Source: Lolliginicoccus suaedae
Lineage (GTDB): Bacteria > Actinomycetota > Actinomycetes > Mycobacteriales > Mycobacteriaceae
Length of the DNA stretch: 64,000 nt
Direction of reading: 5' to 3'
NCBI RefSeq assembly: GCF_008312885.1
Contig: NZ_VSSO01000001.1
Location: 1,155,876 to 1,219,875, forward strand
Shown in pieces: positions 19,951 through 28,819 of the stretch; position 1 is the first letter of the stretch, and every line of letters begins with the position of its first letter. The position numbers were made by a program, and so were the translations under genes. Below the pieces are notes generated by a model that had not been told where the DNA came from, did not search any database, and worked only from the letters and a program-made list of their open reading frames with translations.

Positions 19951-20775
19951 TCAGGACTGTCCGACCTCGAACCGCACGAAACGAGTGATGGTAGCGCCAG
20001 CCTCGTCAAGGAGAGCCTTGACCGACTTCTTGCTGTCCTTCACGTATGCCTGCTCGGTGAGCACGACATCCTTGAAGAAGCCGTTGACGCGGCCTTCGAC
20101 GATCTTGGGGAGGGCCTGCTCGGGCTTGCCCTCCTCCTTCGCGGTCTGCTCGGCGATGCGCCGCTCGTTCTCGACGATCTCCGCGGGGACATCGTCGCGC
20201 GTGACGTACTTCGCCTTGAGCGCCGCTACCTGCATAGCGGCCTCACGGGCTGCCTCGGCGGCAGCTTCGCCCTCGCCGGTGTACTCGACGAGCACGCCGA
20301 CGCCGGGGGGCAGATCGCCACTGCGCTTGTGCAGGTAGGTCTGGACCTGGCCGTCGAACGAGACGACCCGGCGAAGCTCGATCTTCTCGCCGATCCGGGC
20401 TGCCAGCTCCTGCACGACGGCCTCGACGCTGCGGCCATTGACCTCGACCGCCTTGAGCGCCTCGAGATCGGCAGGCTTGGCCTCCGCGGCTGCCGTGACG
20501 ATCTCGTTAGCAACGGCCTGGAAGTCAGCGTTCTTGGCAACAAAATCGGTCTCGCTGTTGAGCTCGATCATGGCGCCGCCGGCCGCTGCGACAAGGCCTT
20601 CGGCGGTCGCGCGCTCGGCGCGCTTGCCGACGTCCTTGGCGCCCTTGATGCGGAGGATCTCCACGGCCTTGTCGAAGTCGCCGTCGGTATCGGCGAGCGC
20701 GTTCTTGCAATCCATCATGCCGGAGCCGGTGAGCTCACGAAGCCGCTTGACGTCAGCGGCAGTGAAATTCGCCAT
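19951..20775 (-). CDS. tsf: elongation factor Ts
   Basis: EF-Ts exchanges GDP for GTP on EF-Tu. The 274-aa protein begins [20 protein letters not shown], the standard N-terminal module, followed by MDCKNALAD and the coiled core with [10 protein letters not shown] near residue 80. The ATG after GAGGAGG is chosen; the upstream frame has no family content. It is downstream of rpsB with a hairpin in the 105-bp gap that may lower its expression relative to S2. Confidence 0.97.
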   Translation of the reverse strand: MANFTAADVKRLRELTGSGMMDCKNALADTDGDFDKAVEILRIKGAKDVGKRAERATAEGLVAAAGGAMIELNSETDFVAKNADFQAVANEIVTAAAEAKPADLEALKAVEVNGRSVEAVVQELAARIGEKIELRRVVSFDGQVQTYLHKRSGDLPPGVGVLVEYTGEGEAAAEAAREAAMQVAALKAKYVTRDDVPAEIVENERRIAEQTAKEEGKPEQALPKIVEGRVNGFFKDVVLTEQAYVKDSKKSVKALLDEAGATITRFVRFEVGQS

Positions 20776-20840
20776 GGTGGGGCGAGCCTCCTCAAATGCG
20801 TGTGCGGGATGCAACGGGTGGTGCTGTACGGGCCGAGCGA

Positions 20841-20876
20841 AAGCGCCAGTCACGATCGTAGCCGCGACTGGCGCTT
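20841..20876 (-). terminator. rpsB-tsf intercistronic hairpin
   Basis: Arms AAGCGCCAGTC and GACTGGCGCTT pair perfectly (11 bp) around a 14-base loop, starting four bases past the rpsB stop. It is probably a partial terminator or mRNA-stability element between S2 and EF-Ts. Confidence 0.55.
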
Positions 20877-20880
20877 CACA

Positions 20881-21816
20881 TCAGTTGTCGGACTTCGTGT
20901 CAGCGGCCGCTTCCGCGGGCGCCTCTGCAGCAGCAGGCTCGGCTGCCGGAGCGTCAGATGCCGGAGCGTCAGCCGCAGGAGCCTCTGCCTCGGGAGCGTC
21001 AGCCGCAGGAGCCTCTGCCTCGGGAGCGTCAGCTTCCTCGGTCGCGGGCGATGCGGACTCGAGGAGTTCCTTCTCCCAGTCAGCGAGCGGCTCGCCCTCG
21101 GCCTTCTCGTCCGCACCAGTGTTCACGCCGGCGCGGGACTTGAGGCCGTCAGCGGCCGCAGCAGCCACAACGCGGGTGAGCAGAGCAGCCGACCGGATCG
21201 CGTCATCGTTGCCCGGGATCGGGTAGTCAACGACGTCGGGATCGCAGTTGGTGTCGAGGATCGCCACCACGGGGATGTTGAGCTTGCGCGCCTCGCCGAC
21301 GGCGATGTGCTCCTTGTTCGTATCGACGATCCACACCGCGCTCGGCACCTTGGCCATGTCACGGATACCGCCGAGGGTGCGCTCCAGCTTGGTCTTCTCA
21401 CGCGTCAGCATGAGGATTTCCTTCTTGGTGCGACCTTCGAAGCCACCGGTCTGCTCCATGCTCTCAAGTTCCTTGAGGCGCAGCAGGCGCTTGTGGACGG
21501 TCTGGAAGTTGGTGAGCATGCCGCCGAGCCAGCGGTGGTTGACATAGGGCATGCCGACCCGCGTGGCCTCGGACGCGATGGACTCCTGCGCCTGCTTCTT
21601 GGTGCCGACGAAGAGAATGGTGCCACCGTGGGCGACAGTCTCCTTGACGAACTCGTACGCCTGGTCGATGTACGTCAGGGTCTGACGCAGGTCGATGATG
21701 TAGATGCCGTTCCGGTCGGTGAAGATGAATCGCTTCATCTTGGGGTTCCACCGACGGGTCTGGTGACCGAAGTGCACGCCGCTGTCAAGCAGCTGCTTCA
21801 TGGTTACAACAGCCAT
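20881..21816 (-). CDS. rpsB: 30S ribosomal protein S2 with Ala/Glu-rich tail
   Basis: S2 is a small-subunit protein needed for S1 binding and subunit assembly. The 311-aa protein is about 50 residues longer than most S2. The first ~225 residues are typical ([15 protein letters not shown] near 13, WLGGMLTNF near 95, [13 protein letters not shown] near 180). The extra C-terminus (about residues 250-311) is Ala/Glu/Asp/Pro-rich with near-repeats of [10 protein letters not shown], encoded by a 30-bp tandem repeat, and is probably disordered. The ATG has no strong ribosome binding site. It is upstream of tsf, the usual order. Confidence 0.96.
   Translation of the reverse strand: MAVVTMKQLLDSGVHFGHQTRRWNPKMKRFIFTDRNGIYIIDLRQTLTYIDQAYEFVKETVAHGGTILFVGTKKQAQESIASEATRVGMPYVNHRWLGGMLTNFQTVHKRLLRLKELESMEQTGGFEGRTKKEILMLTREKTKLERTLGGIRDMAKVPSAVWIVDTNKEHIAVGEARKLNIPVVAILDTNCDPDVVDYPIPGNDDAIRSAALLTRVVAAAAADGLKSRAGVNTGADEKAEGEPLADWEKELLESASPATEEADAPEAEAPAADAPEAEAPAADAPASDAPAAEPAAAEAPAEAAADTKSDN
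20971..21030. repeat. two exact 30-bp tandem copies in rpsB tail
   Basis: Two identical adjacent 30-bp units encode a ten-residue acidic Ala/Pro segment of the S2 tail. A partial third unit precedes them. The repeats keep frame, so unit gain or loss would change tail length without breaking the gene. Confidence 0.85.
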
Positions 21817-22268
21817 AGCGATTCACGGACCCAGGCACGTGGCCTGTAGTCCTCGCTCCTTTTCTCGTGTTCCGGTTTGTGCAGCCACCGGGTTGGTGAC
21901 CGCCCTGGTCCTCGTCGCGAGCCTCCACCCGCGCAATGCGCGGGACCGGAAGGCCCGGGCTCCCGGAGTGCCGGGCAGGAACAAGCAACCATCATGCTGT
22001 GGTCCGTGAACCACGATTCGACGTTGCTAGTCCACCACTCGGATCTGGGTGCGTTCGAGAACGCGAAATTGTGGCACGCAGCAAGCGCGCCGCCATGCAG
22101 TGTACTCCCAGGTGGCCGCTCGCGCGCAACCGACGCGGTGCTCGGCTTGCACGCCACTCATAGCATCGCGGCGCTTGCCTCCGAGCCTCCTGTGGATCAT
22201 CCCCGCACCATCCACAGATGTCGCCTTCTGATCCAGGCTCCCACCTAGTGCGCGGCATCCTGTACTCC
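21817..22268. other. intergenic region between divergent rpsB and M23 peptidase genes
   Basis: About 450 bp without a convincing gene. It should hold the promoters of both flanking genes. Two short palindromes are seen: CCCGCGC/GCGCGGG with a 3-base loop at 21928-21944, and GCGTTC/GAACGC at 22051-22064. Both would fold in an rpsB leader. No tRNA is present and no known riboswitch was recognised. S2 leaders are autoregulatory in some bacteria, but no S2-type pseudoknot could be verified by eye. Confidence 0.5.
22099..22129 (-). promoter_or_regulatory. possible rpsB promoter
   Basis: On the minus strand, TTGCGC and TACACT are separated by 19 bp. The -10 box fits TAnnnT, but the spacer is long. 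It would give an rpsB leader of about 275 bases containing the two palindromes noted for this region. Confidence 0.25.
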
Positions 22269-22877
22269 ATGTCAGGACTTCCCGCTCGCATCCGCCGCGC
22301 CACCGCGTTGCGGATCGCACTGGTCATCGCGACAGCATTCCTGCCAGTCGCGGCAATGTCCCCGGCCGCCACCGGGCAGCCGGAGCAGCATCTCTCCCCC
22401 GCCCCGGCAATCGCGGGGAGCCTCGGCCCCGCGCACGAGATCATGGATCCTGGGTTCTCCTGGCCGCTCGGTCCTCCGATCCGCATCGCGAAGCGATTCA
22501 TCGCGCCCTCGCATCGCTACGGCCCCGGCCATCGCGGAGTCGATCTCGCTGCCACGCCCGGTGCGCGCATCACCGCTCCGGCGCACGGGATCGTGTGGTT
22601 CGCTGGCTCGGTCGCCGGAGCGGGAGTCGTGTCGATCCGGCATGAGGGCGGCATCCTCACGACCTACCAGCCAGTCGCCACGACAGTCAGCATGGGCGAC
22701 GAGATCGCGAGCGGGACCGTCATCGGAACCGTGGAGCCAGGGCATGCAGGATGCGAGGCCGCTGCATGCTTGCACTGGGGAGCCCGCCGCGCCGAGGACC
22801 GACTGGCCTATCTCGATCCCTTGCTCCTGGTCGGGCATGTCACCGTCGGGCTGAAACCTGTCACGGGATCAGGGTGA
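22269..22877 (+). CDS. secreted M23-family peptidase (Rv2891-like)
   Basis: The 202-aa protein starts with a basic n-region and hydrophobic stretch (RIALVIATAFLPVAAMS) that looks like a signal peptide ending near Ala in SPAATG. It then carries a LytM/M23 fold. Zinc-site motifs are GHRGVDLA (HxxxD) near residue 97 and LHWGAR near 174. Such enzymes cut peptidoglycan peptides; related divisional factors may be inactive activators. Both zinc motifs are intact here, so activity is plausible. The ATG is chosen because it places the signal peptide at the N-terminus; earlier in-frame starts exist and no start has a clear ribosome binding site. It is convergent with xerC. Confidence 0.78.
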   Translation: MSGLPARIRRATALRIALVIATAFLPVAAMSPAATGQPEQHLSPAPAIAGSLGPAHEIMDPGFSWPLGPPIRIAKRFIAPSHRYGPGHRGVDLAATPGARITAPAHGIVWFAGSVAGAGVVSIRHEGGILTTYQPVATTVSMGDEIASGTVIGTVEPGHAGCEAAACLHWGARRAEDRLAYLDPLLLVGHVTVGLKPVTGSG

Positions 22878-22907
22878 GACCGGGTTCTTGGGGGCAGCTG
22901 CTTGGAC

Positions 22908-23996
22908 TCAAGCCCTCGGGTGGGCCTGGTCGTGGACAGTCCGCAGGCGACGCACAGATACCTGGGTGTAGAGCTGCGTGGTCGAGAGGCTGGCGTGGCC
23001 GAGAAGCTCCTGGACGACTCGGAGATCAGCGCCGCCCTCGAGAAGATGGGTAGCAGCCGAGTGCCGGAGACCGTGGGGCCCTAGGCTGGGCATGCCAGCT
23101 TCGGCGAGAACCGTGTGCACGATCTCGCGGGCCTGCCGAGGGTTGAGGCGACCTCCGCGCGCGCCCAGCAGCAACGCGCTTCCCGAGCGGGGAACCGCGA
23201 GTAGTGGTCGGCCGAGACGCAACCAGTCGTCGAGGGCGCTTTGGGCCGGCGCCCCGTACGGCACCATTCTCTCCTTGCGTCCCTTGCCCAGCACGCGCAC
23301 GATCCGGCTGCGCTGGTCGACGTCGTGGAGGTCGAGGCCGCATAGCTCGCTGACCCGGATTCCGGTCGAGTAGAGGATCTCGACGATGAGGCGGTCCCGG
23401 CGGCGCATCGCCTCCTCTCGCGGGGACCGCGGTCGATGGTTGGCCTCGTCCGCTCCACCGTGCGGAGAATGATCCGGCGAGCTGGCGGCTTCCGGGAGAG
23501 GCTCCGCAGCGCGCTCGTTGCTCGAGCGGCTCGCGTCGAGCCCATCAAGCGCGGCGGCCGCCTGGTCCTGCCGCAGGATGTGCGGGAGCGTCCGGTGGCG
23601 CCGGGGCGATTGCAGGCGAGCAGCCGGGTCGGAATCCAGGTGTCCATGCTTGACCGCCCAGGCGGTGAATGCCTTGACCGATGACGCGCGCCGGGCAAGG
23701 GTCGATCGAGCAAGACCGTCAGCCGCCTGCTCGGACTGCCACGCCCGGACCGTGGTGAGGCTGATGTCGCGCAGCCTGGTACAGCCATCTGCTGCTGCGT
23801 GATCGAGGAGCGCGCGAACGTCGGCGAGGTAGGCGCGGACAGTGTGGTCGGACCGGTCCCGCTCGAGTACGAGATGCTCCGCGAACTGATCCAGCACCAC
23901 TGCAAACCCCAGCGGCTCCGGATGCTGCGGCGCCGGGCCCGGCGGGCTGGGCGCGAAACTGGCTTCGTCGGGGGCATTCGCGCGCTCTCCTGGCAT
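22908..23996 (-). CDS. xerC: tyrosine recombinase XerC
   Basis: Together with XerD it resolves chromosome dimers at dif near FtsK. The 362-aa protein is longer than the usual ~300. The N-terminal SAM-like domain ([15 protein letters not shown]...) is preceded by ~35 unconserved residues. A Ser/Pro/His-rich insertion of ~45 residues splits the two domains. The catalytic set is intact: Arg in [11 protein letters not shown], Lys in GKGRKERM, HxxR in [12 protein letters not shown], His in GHASLSTTQ and the final Tyr in QLYTQV. The ATG start lies 61 bp past the dprA stop with a weak ribosome binding site; an open frame further up overlaps dprA and is not credible. Confidence 0.88.
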   Translation of the reverse strand: MPGERANAPDEASFAPSPPGPAPQHPEPLGFAVVLDQFAEHLVLERDRSDHTVRAYLADVRALLDHAAADGCTRLRDISLTTVRAWQSEQAADGLARSTLARRASSVKAFTAWAVKHGHLDSDPAARLQSPRRHRTLPHILRQDQAAAALDGLDASRSSNERAAEPLPEAASSPDHSPHGGADEANHRPRSPREEAMRRRDRLIVEILYSTGIRVSELCGLDLHDVDQRSRIVRVLGKGRKERMVPYGAPAQSALDDWLRLGRPLLAVPRSGSALLLGARGGRLNPRQAREIVHTVLAEAGMPSLGPHGLRHSAATHLLEGGADLRVVQELLGHASLSTTQLYTQVSVRRLRTVHDQAHPRA

Positions 23997-24057
23997 GCCG
24001 CTAGCCTGCCTGCTGCCACGTGCCTTGGCAACGAATCGCTCCGCAGTCGCGTGTTCC

Positions 24058-25335
24058 TCACGGCAAGGGGCGCGAGGCGCGTCGCTGGGCAATCGGGCTT
24101 GTGCCCGCCCGCTGGCTAGCTCGCTGCCATTCACCGTCCATGCATCGTGCGTGACCGTGCATCTCGAGCACGGCCAGCGCTGCACGGGTAGTTCTCGCAT
24201 CGAGACCAGTGTCGGCACTGATCCGGGTGGCGCTAGCGCAGCCTCTTCTGGGCAACATGTCGAACACGCGCAGTTGCTCGGGCGTGAGATGGTCGGTCGG
24301 CCTGGTGTGGCTGGCCGGGGCGGGCTGCGCTCCGCAGTCCATCGGCAGCATGGCATCACCTGCGATGTCGCGAGCTCGCGCGAGGAGAGTGGCTTCACCG
24401 TTCCGGATCATCTCGTGGCATCCCACGGAGGCGGCCGAGCTGACGGGACCAGGCATGGCATGCACGGGCGTGTTGTACAGGCGTGCCCACCGCGCGGTAT
24501 TGCGCGCGCCGCTGCGCGCCCCGGCCTCGGTGATGATCACGTGCTCGGCGAACGCCGCGATGAGCCGGTTGCGGGCGAGGAAGCGGAATCGCGCTGGCCG
24601 CGTACCGGTCGGGTATTCGCTGATCACGGTGCCGTTTCGCGCGATGTCCTGGAGGAGTCGCGCGTGACCGGCGGGATAGTCCTGGTCGATGCCGCACGCG
24701 AGGATCGCCACCGTCGGCTGGTGAGCGGCGAGGGCGGCCCGGTGAGCGCAGCCGTCGATTCCGTAGGCAGCGCCGGAGACGATCGTCGCGCCATTGGTGG
24801 CGAGCTCGTGCGCGATATCGCGGGTGCAGTGCTCGCCGTACGAGGTAGGGGCGCGGGTGCCGACGATGGCGATGCCGCGGGAGAGGAGCGTGCCAAGATC
24901 ATCGCGTCCGCGGATCCACAGTGCGATGGGTGGCGCGGCTCCTGCGTCTCGACGGGCCGGGTCGCTGCGCATCTGCAGCGTGTGCCAAGCCGGCCAGTGC
25001 GGACTGTCAGGGGTGAGGAGCGTTCCGCCGTGGCGAGCGAGGGCCTCGAGGTCGGCATCCGAGCTGTCAGTGCCGCGGCGGGCCTGGGTCGGCTTGTCGA
25101 GGGCCGGCGGCAGATTGCCCGCGCGGATGGCCTCGGCGGCGTCGATCGGGCCCACGAGGTTGATCAGCTCGTGCAGCGCCCAGCATGGTCCTTCGGCGAC
25201 GCGCGAGAGGTAGGCCCAGGCTCGCTCTGGGGTGCGGGTGGTTGTGGCAGCGGGGAGGGTCGTCGTGGCAGGGCTGGGTGTCGTGGCAGGGCTAGGTGTC
25301 GTGGCAGGGCGGGGCGGGATGCTGGGGGATGGCAT
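24058..25335 (-). CDS. dprA: DNA-processing protein DprA
   Basis: DprA (Smf) loads RecA on incoming single-stranded DNA in transformable bacteria, and its role elsewhere is less clear. The 425-aa protein has a Thr/Ser/Pro-rich N-terminus with 6-residue repeats. The Rossmann core follows ([16 protein letters not shown] near 215, [52 protein letters not shown]). A C-terminal winged-helix-like part ([13 protein letters not shown]) completes it. The ATG start follows CAGGAG, 11 bp after the yifB stop. The neighbours yraN, yifB and xerC make the classical competence-like cluster. Confidence 0.92.
   Translation of the reverse strand: MPSPSIPPRPATTPSPATTPSPATTTLPAATTTRTPERAWAYLSRVAEGPCWALHELINLVGPIDAAEAIRAGNLPPALDKPTQARRGTDSSDADLEALARHGGTLLTPDSPHWPAWHTLQMRSDPARRDAGAAPPIALWIRGRDDLGTLLSRGIAIVGTRAPTSYGEHCTRDIAHELATNGATIVSGAAYGIDGCAHRAALAAHQPTVAILACGIDQDYPAGHARLLQDIARNGTVISEYPTGTRPARFRFLARNRLIAAFAEHVIITEAGARSGARNTARWARLYNTPVHAMPGPVSSAASVGCHEMIRNGEATLLARARDIAGDAMLPMDCGAQPAPASHTRPTDHLTPEQLRVFDMLPRRGCASATRISADTGLDARTTRAALAVLEMHGHARCMDGEWQRASQRAGTSPIAQRRASRPLP
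25262..25315. repeat. three 18-bp direct repeats in dprA 5' end
   Basis: Three adjacent 18-bp units, two nearly identical and a more divergent third, encode the Thr/Ser/Pro N-terminus of DprA. They stay in frame. This looks like slippage-derived low-complexity coding sequence rather than a regulatory site. Confidence 0.7.
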
Positions 25336-25346
25336 GTCTGCTCCTG

Positions 25347-26894
25347 CTATCGGAGGTGCTGGAGGCGGTAGGCGAGCGCTTGCTCGACGTGGGCGCGCGA
25401 CGGCATCGTGGCTCCCTCGAGGTCTGCGATGGTCCAGGCCACGCGGAGCGCTCGATCCGCGCCGCGTGCGCTGAGCAGGCCCTGGCGCATCGCCGTATCG
25501 AGGGTCTCGCGGGCGCGCGGGCCGGGTGCTGCTTGCGCGCGTAGCACGGGACCGGGCACTTCGCTGTTCGTGGCGCAGCCCAGTTGCTTCCACCGTTCCC
25601 GGGCGGCGTCGCGTGCCGCTTGCACGCGCTGCCGCACCTGATGGGAGGTCTCGGGTGTTTCATGGCCGGGGCTGTGGTGGCCCGTTAAGGGGTGTCCCGC
25701 TAGGGAGCCTCCCGCTGGGGCGGGCCACATCCTGACACCGAGGTCGATTCGATCGAGCAGCGGGCCGGAAAGGCGCGACCGGTAGCGGCGCAGCGTTGTG
25801 GGAGTGCAGGTGCAGTCCGCCTCATGGCGGGGCGCGCACGCGCAGGGGTTCGCTGCGAGCACGAGCAGGAATCGTGCCGGGTAGCGGGCGACCCCGCCGC
25901 GGCGACTGATCCGCACTTCGCCTTCCTCGAGCGGCGTGCGAAGAGTGTCGAGCACCCGGGGCGAGAGCTCCGCGCACTCATCCAGGAAGAGCACTCCACG
26001 GTGAGCGCGGCTGACCGCGCCGGGACGGGCGATGCCGGAACCGCCTCCGATGAGCGAGACCATCGTGGCTGAGTGGTGGGGCGCCACGAATGGCGGGCTG
26101 CTCACCAGGGTGCCTCCGGCTGGAATCTCACCGAGCAGTGAATGGATCGCCGTGACCTCGAGCGCCTCGTCGGGATGCAGTGGCGGCAGGATTCCGGGCA
26201 ATCGGTGAGCAAGCATGGTCTTGCCGGTTCCTGGTGCTCCTTGCAGCAGCAGTGGATGGGCGCCGGCAGCAGCTACCTCGAGGGCGAACCGGGCCTCATC
26301 CTGCCCAGCCACGTCGGCAAGGTCGGGATGCCGGGGCGGCGCTGGGGCCCTGGGCGCGCTGGGACGCTCGAGCATGTCGTCGCCGTTGCACCAGCTGATG
26401 ACGCTGTTGAGGGAGCTTGCGCCCAGCACAGTGATTCCCGGCACGAGGGAGGCCTCGTCGAGGTTTCCGGTGGGCACGATGGCGGTCTCGCACTTGCTGG
26501 CGCGCGCGGTGCTCACTGCGGGCAGCACGCCTCGCACCGGCCGGATGCGACCGTCGAGGGCAAGCTCACCGATGACTGCGGTCCGCCCCCATGCCGGGGT
26601 CGCGGGGATGATCGAAGCGGAGGCAAGAATTGCGCAGGCCAGGCCCAGGTCGTAGTGGGATCCGATCTTGGGCAAGTCCGCGGGCGAGAGCGCGAGGGTG
26701 GTCCGCCCGACGGGCCAGCTGTGCCCCGAATTGCGGAGCGCGGCACGGACACGGTCCCTGGCCTCATTGAGGGTGGTGTCGGGGAGACCGACGATGTGCA
26801 TGCCGGGCAGTCCTCTGCCGATATCGGCCTCGATCTCCACCAGCCGACCATCGAGCCCGGTCATCGCTACTGTGTGGGCGCGCCCGATGGGCAT
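25347..26894 (-). CDS. YifB/ComM-family Mg-chelatase-like AAA ATPase
   Basis: This 515-aa MCM-related AAA+ protein resembles ComM, a branch-migration helicase that helps integrate DNA during natural transformation in Vibrio. An N-terminal Lon-S16-like domain (residues ~1-190) is followed by the ATPase with Walker A QGAPGTGKTM near 217 and Walker B GVLFLDECAE near 293. A Cys cluster CACAPRHEADCTC (near 350-362) is characteristic of the family. The ATG overlaps the yraN stop (TGATG). It lies in the yraN-yifB-dprA order. Confidence 0.92.
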   Translation of the reverse strand: MPIGRAHTVAMTGLDGRLVEIEADIGRGLPGMHIVGLPDTTLNEARDRVRAALRNSGHSWPVGRTTLALSPADLPKIGSHYDLGLACAILASASIIPATPAWGRTAVIGELALDGRIRPVRGVLPAVSTARASKCETAIVPTGNLDEASLVPGITVLGASSLNSVISWCNGDDMLERPSAPRAPAPPRHPDLADVAGQDEARFALEVAAAGAHPLLLQGAPGTGKTMLAHRLPGILPPLHPDEALEVTAIHSLLGEIPAGGTLVSSPPFVAPHHSATMVSLIGGGSGIARPGAVSRAHRGVLFLDECAELSPRVLDTLRTPLEEGEVRISRRGGVARYPARFLLVLAANPCACAPRHEADCTCTPTTLRRYRSRLSGPLLDRIDLGVRMWPAPAGGSLAGHPLTGHHSPGHETPETSHQVRQRVQAARDAARERWKQLGCATNSEVPGPVLRAQAAPGPRARETLDTAMRQGLLSARGADRALRVAWTIADLEGATMPSRAHVEQALAYRLQHLR

Positions 26895-27379
26895 CAGCAC
26901 ACGTCCCTAAGGTGCGTGATGTCTGGGAGCAACTTGTTTCCGGGGCGCGTGATGATCCCGACGATGTCGAAGCGGATCGCTCCGTGCCGCCAGTCGTGAG
27001 CGGCGATCCAGTGCCGGGCTGCCTCGCGCATGCGCCGTGCCTTGCGTGGCGTGACTGTCTCGCAGGGGTGGCCGTGGAGGTCATTGGTGCGTGTCTTCAC
27101 CTCGACCATGACGAGCGATCCGGCGGCATCGAGGCAGATGAGGTCCAGTTCACCGTGGGTGCAGCGCCAGTTCCGGGCGATCACCCGGTAGCCAAGACCG
27201 GCGAGGTACTCCGCGGCAAGGTCCTCGCCAGCACTGCCAAGGGCAAGTGCGTCGACACGTCGGTCCCGGGCAGGATTGCCTGGGGATCGTTGGATCTTCG
27301 GGGTATGGCCGGGCGCCCTGGGGCCGGGAGCGGGCTTCGCGCCCGCGGGAACCGGGCTGGGATTGGTCTGGCGGGGCAT
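26894..27379 (-). CDS. YraN/UPF0102 nuclease-fold protein
   Basis: The 161-aa protein has an Arg/Pro-rich ~45-residue N-terminal extension and then a UPF0102 domain of the restriction-endonuclease-like fold. Active-site-like residues are seen in GELDLICLDA (Glu-x-Asp) and MVEVKTRT (Glu-x-Lys), so the (D/E)-(D/E)xK signature is complete. The RNW segment is also conserved. The function is unsettled; linkage with dprA and yifB suggests DNA processing. The ATG was chosen for its position after AGGACGG; an earlier in-frame ATG lacks support. Confidence 0.85.
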   Translation of the reverse strand: MPRQTNPSPVPAGAKPAPGPRAPGHTPKIQRSPGNPARDRRVDALALGSAGEDLAAEYLAGLGYRVIARNWRCTHGELDLICLDAAGSLVMVEVKTRTNDLHGHPCETVTPRKARRMREAARHWIAAHDWRHGAIRFDIVGIITRPGNKLLPDITHLRDVC

Positions 27380-27716
27380 GGGTCCGTCCTGCTTGTGCGA
27401 GTTCAGGGGCAGTGGCGTTGCGCCGCTGTCACTGTGCCCGCATGAGGCAGGGATCCGCGCCTGGGGGCGAAATTGCTGTGGATACACCGGAACTGTGGAT
27501 AAGTCAGTCCCGGACAGGTTTTCTTGTCAGCCAAGCCTGCTATCAATGGGCGGGGGCTCGTTGCCGTCGCCCGGGCGCGACGGATCGTCGCCATCCCGGG
27601 AAGCCCGCGGCCTGGCCCAGTTGATGCTGAAGGTGCTCAGTCCGTGCTTCTCCCCCGCCACGACGTCGAGGTCGATCAGTCCGAGGATCCGTCGGTGGAT
27701 TCGCATCCGTTGCCCC
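27380..27716. other. 337-bp gap between yraN and the DUF2469 gene
   Basis: No well-known gene is found here. The half near the DUF2469 gene contains a 59-codon open frame, annotated separately as doubtful. The other half is upstream of yraN and may hold its promoter or leader. No tRNA or strong hairpin was seen. Confidence 0.5.
27527..27706 (-). CDS. possible small protein after DUF2469, doubtful
   Basis: A 59-codon frame starts with an ATG ten bases past the DUF2469 stop, after a purine-rich stretch (GGGGGCAACGG) that could act as a ribosome binding site. The predicted peptide begins MRIHRRILGLIDLDVVAG, ends in a polar Asp/Pro-rich tail, and has no recognisable domain. The close spacing supports translation, but GC-rich DNA yields such frames by chance. 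Confidence is low. Confidence 0.3.
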   Translation of the reverse strand: MRIHRRILGLIDLDVVAGEKHGLSTFSINWARPRASRDGDDPSRPGDGNEPPPIDSRLG

Positions 27717-28040
27717 CTAGCTGAAGTGGCCGCCGCCGGGCGGCAGGTTGATCTCGGGCTTCTCGAGCTCCTCGATGTTGACGTCCTTGAACGTGAAGAC
27801 ACGGACGTGGCTGACGAATCGCGCCGGGCGGTACATGTCCCACACCCAGGCGTCGGTCATGCGCACCTCGAAGTAGACCTCGCCCTCGGCGTTGCGCGGG
27901 ATCAGTTCCACGGCGTTGGCGAGGTAGAAGCGTCGCTCGGTCTCGACCACATAGGCGAACTGGCCCACCACGTCGCGATACTCGCGGTACAGCGTGAGTT
28001 CCATCTCGGTGTCGTACTTCTCGAGATCCTCTGCGCTCAT
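27717..28040 (-). CDS. DUF2469 protein (Rv2901c-like)
   Basis: This 107-aa acidic soluble protein is conserved in actinobacteria between rnhB and yraN. The opening SAEDLEKYDTEMELTLYREY and the aromatic-rich core (YFEVRMTDAWVWDMYRPARF) fit DUF2469. No catalytic motif is visible and its role is unknown. The ATG start is sound. It lies 76 bp downstream of rnhB, probably in the same transcript. Confidence 0.85.
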   Translation of the reverse strand: MSAEDLEKYDTEMELTLYREYRDVVGQFAYVVETERRFYLANAVELIPRNAEGEVYFEVRMTDAWVWDMYRPARFVSHVRVFTFKDVNIEELEKPEINLPPGGGHFS

Positions 28041-28116
28041 GACGTGGGTCCTCCTTCTCTGTTGCGTCTATTGGGTCGTTCGCGGCTGCCCGATCGCTCG
28101 TGCTCTGGAAGCCTTG

Positions 28117-28806
28117 TCATGCGTGGCCGTCAGCAGCGTGCGCGTGGCGAGACCTAAACATACGGGAAGCCTCGGCGACGTTGGCGTAGGACGTCCTGTG
28201 GAGTGGCGTGACTCCGCGAGCGACGATTTCCTGCATATGTCTGGCGGTGGAGTACCCCTTGTGGCGCGCGAACCCATACCCCGGGTAGTTGTCGTCCATC
28301 TCGGCCATGATTCGGTCACGCGTCACCTTGGCGAGCACGCTTGCCGCAGCGATGCACGCCGCGCTGGCGTCGCCACTGATGACCGCGAGGGATGGCCAGG
28401 GAATCCCGGGGACCGGGAAGCCATCGGTGAGCACATAGCCTGGTTGTGGATCAAGGCCCATGGCAGCGCGCCGCATCCCCTCGATGTTGCATACGTGCAC
28501 GCCGCGCTCATCGATCTCGCCCGGCGGGATGGTGACGATGTGCGTGCTGCGAGCGATGTCGAGAATGCGCGGGTAGAGCCGCTCGCGGGTCTTTTCGCTG
28601 AGGACCTTCGAATCATCGAGCCCGGGAAGCCTGGTGTGCGCCCGTTCGGGCAGGATGCAGGCCGCGACGACGAGAGGGCCCGCCGAGGCTCCCCGCCCGG
28701 CTTCGTCCACTCCGGCGACCGGTCCGAGACGACGCCGCAAGGCACCTTCGAGCGCACGGGTGCCGGTATCGCGCCGGATGATGGCGCGAGGTGGCCATGC
28801 AGCCAT
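28117..28806 (-). CDS. rnhB: ribonuclease HII
   Basis: RNase HII removes ribonucleotides from DNA and cuts RNA in hybrids. The 229-aa protein has [11 protein letters not shown] near residue 34, the Asp-containing [13 protein letters not shown] near 63, [12 protein letters not shown] near 156 and [10 protein letters not shown] near 172, covering the four acidic catalytic positions. The start is the ATG 13 bp past the lepB stop. It is in the lepB-rnhB order usual for the phylum. Confidence 0.95.
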   Translation of the reverse strand: MAAWPPRAIIRRDTGTRALEGALRRRLGPVAGVDEAGRGASAGPLVVAACILPERAHTRLPGLDDSKVLSEKTRERLYPRILDIARSTHIVTIPPGEIDERGVHVCNIEGMRRAAMGLDPQPGYVLTDGFPVPGIPWPSLAVISGDASAACIAAASVLAKVTRDRIMAEMDDNYPGYGFARHKGYSTARHMQEIVARGVTPLHRTSYANVAEASRMFRSRHAHAADGHA

Positions 28807-28819
28807 CAGTCGTCCTGGT

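Noticed and set aside
20971..21030. Tandem repeats considered as a possible CRISPR or satellite
   Set aside because: The copies are directly adjacent without spacers and lie in frame inside rpsB.
22908..23996. Integrase of a mobile element
   Set aside because: Neighbours are the conserved dprA-yifB cluster, no attachment site or cargo is present, and motifs fit XerC.
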